Shown piece by piece: positions 58,733 through 64,000 of a DNA stretch of 64,000 nucleotides. The notes beneath the pieces were generated by a model. That model saw only the letters and a list, made by a program, of their open reading frames with translations, did no database searches and was not told the origin of the DNA. Origin of the DNA: Bryoerythrophyllum caledonicum (Eukaryota; Streptophyta; Bryopsida; Pottiales; Pottiaceae); contig OZ020519.1 of NCBI GenBank assembly GCA_963971425.1, positions 2,124,028 through 2,188,027 of the forward strand. Reading direction: 5' to 3'. The stretch's first letter is position 1; each line of letters starts with the position of its first letter. The position numbers and the translations under genes were made by a program.

Positions 58733-61262
58733 ATGGCTGCTGAAAGCAGTCTCTCCACATTGTCCTCTTGACTCTTATCCACCTCTCCTCCAACCACTTC
58801 CGTCTTCAACGCATTGACGCCCGTGGAGTCACCCGACTCACTCATTTGAGCCGCCATCTTGAAGATCGCCGCTGCATTGAAGCCCTCTTGTGACATTAAT
58901 TTAGCAGAAAATAGTGAAGCCTCACAAACCACGTTTGCCGCTTCTCTCACCGCCATACTGGATGGCTCTACAATCCCAACGCTAGGGCGAGTTGTTGGCA
59001 CCCCTCGACGCGTTGGAGGCACCATGGAAGATGTTGGCACCATCTCCTCCAACGTGAAAGACTCTGGCAATCGAGCTTGCCGGTTGTCCTTCCCATATTG
59101 AGGATCCAAGGTTGGACTTGCTTCACGTGGAACCTCCTTGGTCACCGGTGTTTGACTCCACGTAAGGGCATATGCCTCCCGTGAGCCATCCGTGATAGCA
59201 AGTGCCATGCTACTTAGCATATAGTCCCCAAATTCGTCATCATCGGGCCTAAATCCGCCCCCAGCATGAAAACTAGGAGTGGCTTGGGGTTTCTCACCCA
59301 CTGAAGCAGCATTCGCGCTCATGGCCGCCATCTTGGCCTCCAACTCCGCAAATTTGGCCTTCCAACCTTTCTTGTCTCCTAAAGAAGACTTGGACTCCTT
59401 CTCCTTGTTGCTTGCCTTGGCTCCCTTGCCTCCAGAAGGCTTCAACTCGGGGTGAAGCTTCCAACACTTAGCCTCGGAATGCCCCTTAGCACCACAACCA
59501 AAGCAATAGTCACCGGTTTGGGGGGTAGAGGACTTGATTTCCTTCCAATCCTTCCTCAAATTCCCCGGTTTGCGACAACTAAAGCATAATGCCTCAGTGT
59601 CGGTGGCGTAGGAGGGAACCGCAACCTTGGCCACCTTGACCTTCTCAGGAACCTTCTCTTCTCGTTCGAGAAATCCCATGGCCGCTTTCTCCTCCAATAA
59701 ATTGATCTCTATTCCCTCCGAAGTTTCGAACACAAATCGCAAAGTCGGTGGCTCACCCAATCGCAATGCCTCATTGCGAACTAAGGTCTTCAACTCCATC
59801 TCTAGGATGCTGTACCAGTGTTGCACCGCTTGCTGCTCCATGACTCCATGAGTTGCAAAAATCAGTCTCCGCAATCTCGCATGAGCTTCCCGCAAGGACT
59901 CATGTCCTCCTCGCGCAAAAGACCTCAATGCCTTCATCTTATCCGCCCGTTGACCTTGATAGTCTCGACGGATCTGTGTGAAGAATACGGCCGTAGGGTT
60001 AAACGGAGGTGGAATAGCCACCGTTTCCATCGGTTGGCTCAAGTCCTCGGCACTACTCGTGCCTTCCTCCTGCTTCTCCTTTCCCACACGTGATGGCACA
60101 CTTGGCGCTCCGCCAAATACGTCCGCATAATTCGGTGCATAGAAATTCCTCCATGCCAATATCTCCGTGAGGTGAGCCGCCTCGAATTCTCCATAATCCG
60201 CTAACGGAGCTCCATCTAGACATCCAAATAACGCCCTCCACACCATGTAAGGGTTGAAGTTGGGGTTGCGAGACTTCTGGAATTCACACCACATGATGAA
60301 CTCCCTCTTGAAGTCATCCGCTTCAATAGTGCCCGTGGCACCCGAAAACCGTCGCACCCCCCGTTCTCCTCCTCCTCCATATGGTGAAGCCATCTCCTCC
60401 CAATCAAAAATTGATTGCAAAGGCTTTCTTCGTGGGGAACTTGCACTACGTGCCAAAGGTTCTACCACAAACTCACGTTCTTCTACTATCGTATCCTCCT
60501 CTTCTTTGGATTGAGTGGTAACCTCCTCTACCACTCTTTCACGAACTTCTAACGTAAATGGGGTGTTTCTCCGAGTGAAACCGGGCCCCTTCTACGTCTC
60601 CAGATTGAGAATTGGTTGGCTCAATCAAAGAAACGCCATGCTTCATGAGTGCCCTTCTTCTCCGGAGCGTAGACAGTGGGTGGTACTTCCCAATCGAGTA
60701 GCTCCAAGGTGAGTGTGTCCCACACACTGCTGGCCCGCTCTTGCCACGTACCCACTTCCCACTGCCACGTAATGTGAAAGACGAAACCTTCACTCTCAAA
60801 CTCGGTGAAGATGAGGGAGAATGTGGGCAATTGATTCCCTCGGCGGAAATCCGCCACCTCCACGGCGTACCTTGACCCAACGTTCTTTAGGACAACGACC
60901 TTTTGTCCAACCACAAGATCCACGGCTTCAACTTAGCCTCGTGTACGACAAAGAGGTGCTCGAACACCCTCTTTGGCCCGAAGCGCTCGGACTTTGCGCA
61001 CCCCACCAAGTAAAGTCCAATACTTCACGGACTCTTCGCTTAGCACCTTTGTGCCTGGCTTTTGTAAGTCTTGGGTCCCAGTTCGAGACTTGGCTATGGG
61101 AGATAACTCAAAATCCCTACGACTAGAGCTTGCCTGGGAATGTGAAGATTTAACTTGTAAATCTTGGAGGCAAGAAATCAATTGATTAAGTGTCTCGGTG
61201 CTAATCTCTACCTTGGATGCACTAGACTCTTCTGATTCCTTCTTCCTACCTCCACCATCCAT
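58733..61262 (-). pseudogene. Gypsy gag with zinc knuckles, N-terminal part broken
   Basis: Gag-like capsid and nucleocapsid protein. The main open part is 60534-58733: an acidic start, DDFKREFIMWCEFQKSRNPNF, RADKMKALRSFARGGHESLREAHARLR (retrotransposon gag core), then two knuckles. CFGCGAKGHSEAKC is intact CCHC; the preceding CFSCRKPGNLRKDW has Asn for His and Trp for the last Cys. Upstream blocks 60923-60621 (MDLVVGQKVVVLKNVG) and 61262-60933 (MDGGGRKKESEESSASK) are probably the original N-terminus, separated by stops and shifts. The frame runs into unrelated DNA after ..LLSAAI at about 58.73 kb. On the same strand and upstream of the pol at 39.5 kb, so both may be halves of one element. 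LTRs not found. Confidence 0.7.
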
Positions 61263-61502
61263 GTCCCATATGCTCGATACAACCCACTCTTTTTACGTGG
61301 TTGTATTAAATGGACTTACAATGGATGTTGACTCTGGATTAGGGGCATGCCAGAATTTCACTTCTAGTTCACTATCATATGCCACACTTACCTCAACGTG
61401 ATGGAAGACACTAATCGTGTGCAGAACATTTTGATAAGAACAACCCAAAGTCTAGCCATACATCCCCATAATCCAAATTCCTAGCCGAAGTACAAGAGGA
61501 AA

Positions 61503-61790
61503 GCGACAATGTCACTCACCATCCCATACCTCTACTAGTCACTTCCCAAAGGTGGCAAAACGCAAGATGAAGGTGACTATGGCACCCAAAATCCCACAAC
61601 TCTTCCAATCACTCTCACAAGCAAATTGGCAAGGGTAAGAAGTGGGCAACAATGGTACCCACTATCCCACACCTTCACATCTTACAAGAATGACCAAGAG
61701 CAAGAAGAAGGTGACTATGGCACCCGCTCTCCCGCACTTTCACCACTTACTAACAAGATGCATCATACAAACTTATCACTCCCCCAAACA
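61503..61790 (+). repeat. ~65-72 bp minisatellite in gypsy 5' region
   Basis: Four imperfect units built on GGTGACTATGGCACCC, ATCCCACA, CTTCACC and ACTTAC at about 61507, 61568, 61640 and 61707. It may lie within the untranslated leader or LTR of the gypsy element. Confidence 0.65.
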
Positions 61791-62213
61791 ACCAACTATC
61801 CCCTTCCAACGCGGGTCCGGATACGTTACCTTGTTAAAGTTGTCTTGGGCCTTCAAATAGCTACCACTAGCTACTCCTTAAGAAAACCCAAAATCCAATC
61901 TATGCCTTATAATGCCTCGTGCAAGAGGCTGGCCTTTCTCCAGAACTAGATAAGTTCTAGGATAACACCCTAAAATTCTAAGTGATCAAAATCACTAGAT
62001 AGTAGAAACGGATAACTCTTGTACTAAAATGTGCACAAACCTAACATGTCCTTAAGCATGTATCATTCCCACATGGAGACAATTGCACTTATGCAATTCT
62101 AACAAACTTTTGGCAGCGCTTCCGCATCACCAAGAGCACCAAAATTTCACAAGTCACAACACTTGAATACAATCACATCCATGGAGTAGCATGTAATTCA
62201 AGAGGCAACTCAC
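61791..62213. other. Unassigned; expected site of gypsy 5' LTR
   Basis: No gene and no direct-repeat partner visible near 36 kb. No plain tRNA-Met primer-binding site was found. The gypsy 5' boundary lies somewhere here. Confidence 0.35.
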
Positions 62214-62566
62214 CTCCTTTGACGCTTCCCCGCAACACCTTGCACAGTGTTTGGCTTCCGCCTCTAGTTCCGCCTGACTGCTCCCCGCAGCTCCTCCAGA
62301 CCGTTGAGTCGTTCGTGATTATGGTCGATGCCTCCTCCCGCGGATGCTTCACACCAGGAGCCTGCGCCCTTCTTGCCAAGCCTCCTTACGGCCCCGCACG
62401 AACCCGCCGATTCCCTGACGCCCACGGTGAACACTGCTGGCTGCGCCGAGACGACAAAGTCTCCGGAGCTGGAGTTGGTAATGGTGATGGTGTACTTCTC
62501 AGCGATGGGAGCCACGTTCGTAATCGTCCTCGAAAATCGGCAGGAGCGATTACTGATCGTGCCCAA
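62214..62566 (-). pseudogene. Possible subtilase C-terminal (fn3-like) exon fragment
   Basis: Minus frame with CRFSRTITNVAPIAEKYTIT and FVVSAQPAVFTV, resembling the C-terminal fibronectin-III-like domain of plant subtilisin-like proteases (RTVTNVG..YTV..V.PSVLTF pattern). The rest of the frame does not match. A strong donor GGAG|GTGAGT follows at 62213-62208. It may be a host exon cut by the retroelement, or a chance resemblance in part. Confidence 0.4.
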
Positions 62567-63347
62567 TTGTACTCATAACCACATCAATTTCTTCCAACGC
62601 GCACATCAGTTCAAACACTACCACTCATCAGAGGATCAGGTTCTAGCTTGATCACCTCTGCTCTTGCAGACTGAATCCCACCTAGTACCAGGAGATATGA
62701 GTGCGCTAGCTACTTCTGGTTTCGGTGTCGGCGTACTAGATGTAACTCCTCTATACTTCCGTGATACTAAATATCACCTCTGCCATTTTACCAGTGCCGC
62801 TGGATGAGCACTCAAGCGGCGTCTCTCACGCCGACGTCTCTCCACACCGACCTCCACTTGCTCTGCACATTCCCTATTGGTGGATGAACAATCCCACACT
62901 TGAGAAATTTTGCTTCACAATCATAGGAACAGCCAATATCGAAAGATCAGAAAGTAGCGTCGCTATGAATGCTTGGCTGCCACGAGCCAATTATCCTTGT
63001 GATAACTCTTCCGCCACCTCCACGCAGCGCCTTCTTTGGCATCTCCGGTAGTCTTCATCTTCTTCAGAATGGGACTCCCACCCGGCACTCCTCAAGCAGA
63101 TCCTGGTCACTCTCCAATGGAATCCCAGCTTGTAGTTCTGACACCCAAAAAAACGTCGCAGAAGAACGCCGCCCTCACCTGCGTAGACCTTCACCTCGTC
63201 CTCCAAGAAGTTGCTGCGCCCGAATCCAATGAAAGGCACCCTAACTTCTCGTTTGAACAAACTTCGACAAACTTCGATGCCAGAGCCTCGAGCCTTGCAG
63301 TCCACTCGACCCAACGTCGCCGACCACCCACCGTCCTCGGCACCAGC
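62567..63347. other. Unassigned; minus frame continues from B56-like segment
   Basis: The minus frame 63437-62991 stays open past the B56-like match but does not look like B56. A consensus donor (GCAG|GTGAGG) sits near 63174. Plus-strand frames here look like shadows. Confidence 0.35.
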
Positions 63348-63520
63348 TTGTTTCTTGCAAATCCGGTGCAGGATCGTCTTCCGGTACTCTCGCTCCCAAG
63401 AGTCCTCGTTGTCGAACAAGTCCAGCAGACGCAGCACGACCGAGTGGTCGATGTACCACTTCTAGATGTCCGCCTCCGCCGCGTCCAGCTTCAGATCGTC
63501 CACGCACTTCAGCTCGAGCT
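63348..63520 (-). pseudogene. PP2A B' (B56) regulatory subunit-like fragment with in-frame TAG
   Basis: Reads [29 protein letters not shown] and [29 protein letters not shown] (here split for length). It matches the conserved B56 run ending in (K)[36 protein letters not shown] as I know it. TAG at 63462-63464 interrupts just before the best match; it could instead be an intron acceptor (CTAG|AAG). After HRICKK the B56 similarity stops. Neighbouring open frames toward 64000 on minus (FEQLKNEDLVVVMDRVNQV) are not recognised. Either a host-gene exon at the window edge or a captured fragment. Confidence 0.5.
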
Positions 63521-64000
63521 CTGCCTGCGTGACTCCGTAAACCGCATAAACCTAGAGAGCAAGTCTTGGCATGTTGGATCCACCTTATTCTCGAGGATCA
63601 ACTCCCGTACAAACAAAACCTGCTCCCGGATCGCCGTCTGCTTCTTCTTGTTATCGCACGCCTCTCACGCCCACCACTTTCTTACGCAGTACGACGTCCT
63701 CCGGCTCGAGCTCCCCCGCGCGCGCTTGTTCTCCGACGTGCACCACACGACTCCTCGCCCTGTTGCACGATAGCACTCCTCGTCCAGCTCCGGCAGCGTT
63801 CACTTGGTTGACCCTGTCCATCACCACCACGAGGTCCTCGTTTTTTAGCTGCTCGAACCAGCTCTCCAACACGTCCGCCACAGGACGGACGAGATCCAGC
63901 TCACGAAATGGCGATGACGAGACACTGAAATCGCTCCTTCTAAGGATTTCTTGTGCACTCTCTGCGCACTCTCCGTGTTTCCCCTAATCACAGAAAACTC

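Noticed and set aside
58670..58740. Right end of the CACTA element
   Set aside because: No TAGTG terminus or 3-bp duplication could be matched to a left CACTA end, so no terminus is called.
61260..61290. Gypsy primer-binding site (minus TGGGTTGTATCGAGC)
   Set aside because: Does not match the tRNA-Met 3' end and no LTR end could be paired with it.
63036..63773. 245-codon plus-strand frame at the right edge
   Set aside because: It is the antisense shadow of the B56-like minus segment in a GC-rich stretch and has no recognisable domain.

Overview
The window is plant-type nuclear DNA, and the gene structure, TE families and low gene density suggest a streptophyte. The one clearly functional host gene is an importin-9 homologue with many small exons. 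The rest is mostly transposons: FAR1/SWIM-type MULEs, CACTA (Tnp2/DUF4218/DUF4216), hAT, Ty3/gypsy with a PHD finger, and small inverted-repeat elements. I think a non-seed lineage (charophyte alga, bryophyte or similar) is more likely than a flowering plant, because of the gypsy-PHD element, the DUF7869-like transposase-like gene and the TTAA-flanked elements. That is inference. All homology calls are by eye from motifs.

Layout. 0.3-4.2 kb (minus): 5' part of an importin-9 gene, 11 coding exons reconstructed in phase, with a textbook U12-type AT-AC intron; the gene runs off the left edge. 4.5-9.2 kb: a MULE with about 240-260 bp terminal inverted repeats, inserted about 275 bp upstream of the importin ATG, carrying a decayed transposase. 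12.0-14.3 kb (minus): a second, more decayed copy of the same transposase. 16.5-19.7 kb (minus): a decayed transposase-like gene with DGMDQ / QADN / HTHEDID motifs. 14.6-31.9 kb: four copies of a ~0.9 kb repeat; the best copy has inverted ends flanked by TTAA. 26.76-31.03 kb: a complete 4274-bp hAT-type element with an 8-bp target duplication and a large internal inverted repeat.

32.06-35.98 kb (plus) holds the most unusual coding relic: about 1300 codons, decayed almost only by TAG/TGA stops, with a ParB/sulfiredoxin-like VDGQH motif followed by a possible methyltransferase-like domain. 36.4-39.5 kb (minus): gypsy RT-RNaseH-integrase reading into a PHD finger; its probable gag lies at 58.7-61.3 kb on the same strand, so the CACTA complex between them may be nested within one retroelement.

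42.0-58.7 kb: a CACTA complex. Its transposase 5' half occurs as two 3025-bp inverted arms and its 3' half as two directly repeated copies on either side of a 200-N gap. This looks like a scaffold duplication artefact as much as real biology. Two independent insertions of a 353-bp CACTA-type foldback MITE (TSDs AAA and CAG) interrupt transposon exons, and a ~65-bp tandem array rich in GACGTC/GATGTC follows. 62.2-63.5 kb (minus): fragments resembling a subtilase C-terminal domain and a PP2A B56 subunit, the latter with an in-frame stop.

Only the importin gene looks like an intact host gene; the gypsy pol is the only long intact transposon frame.
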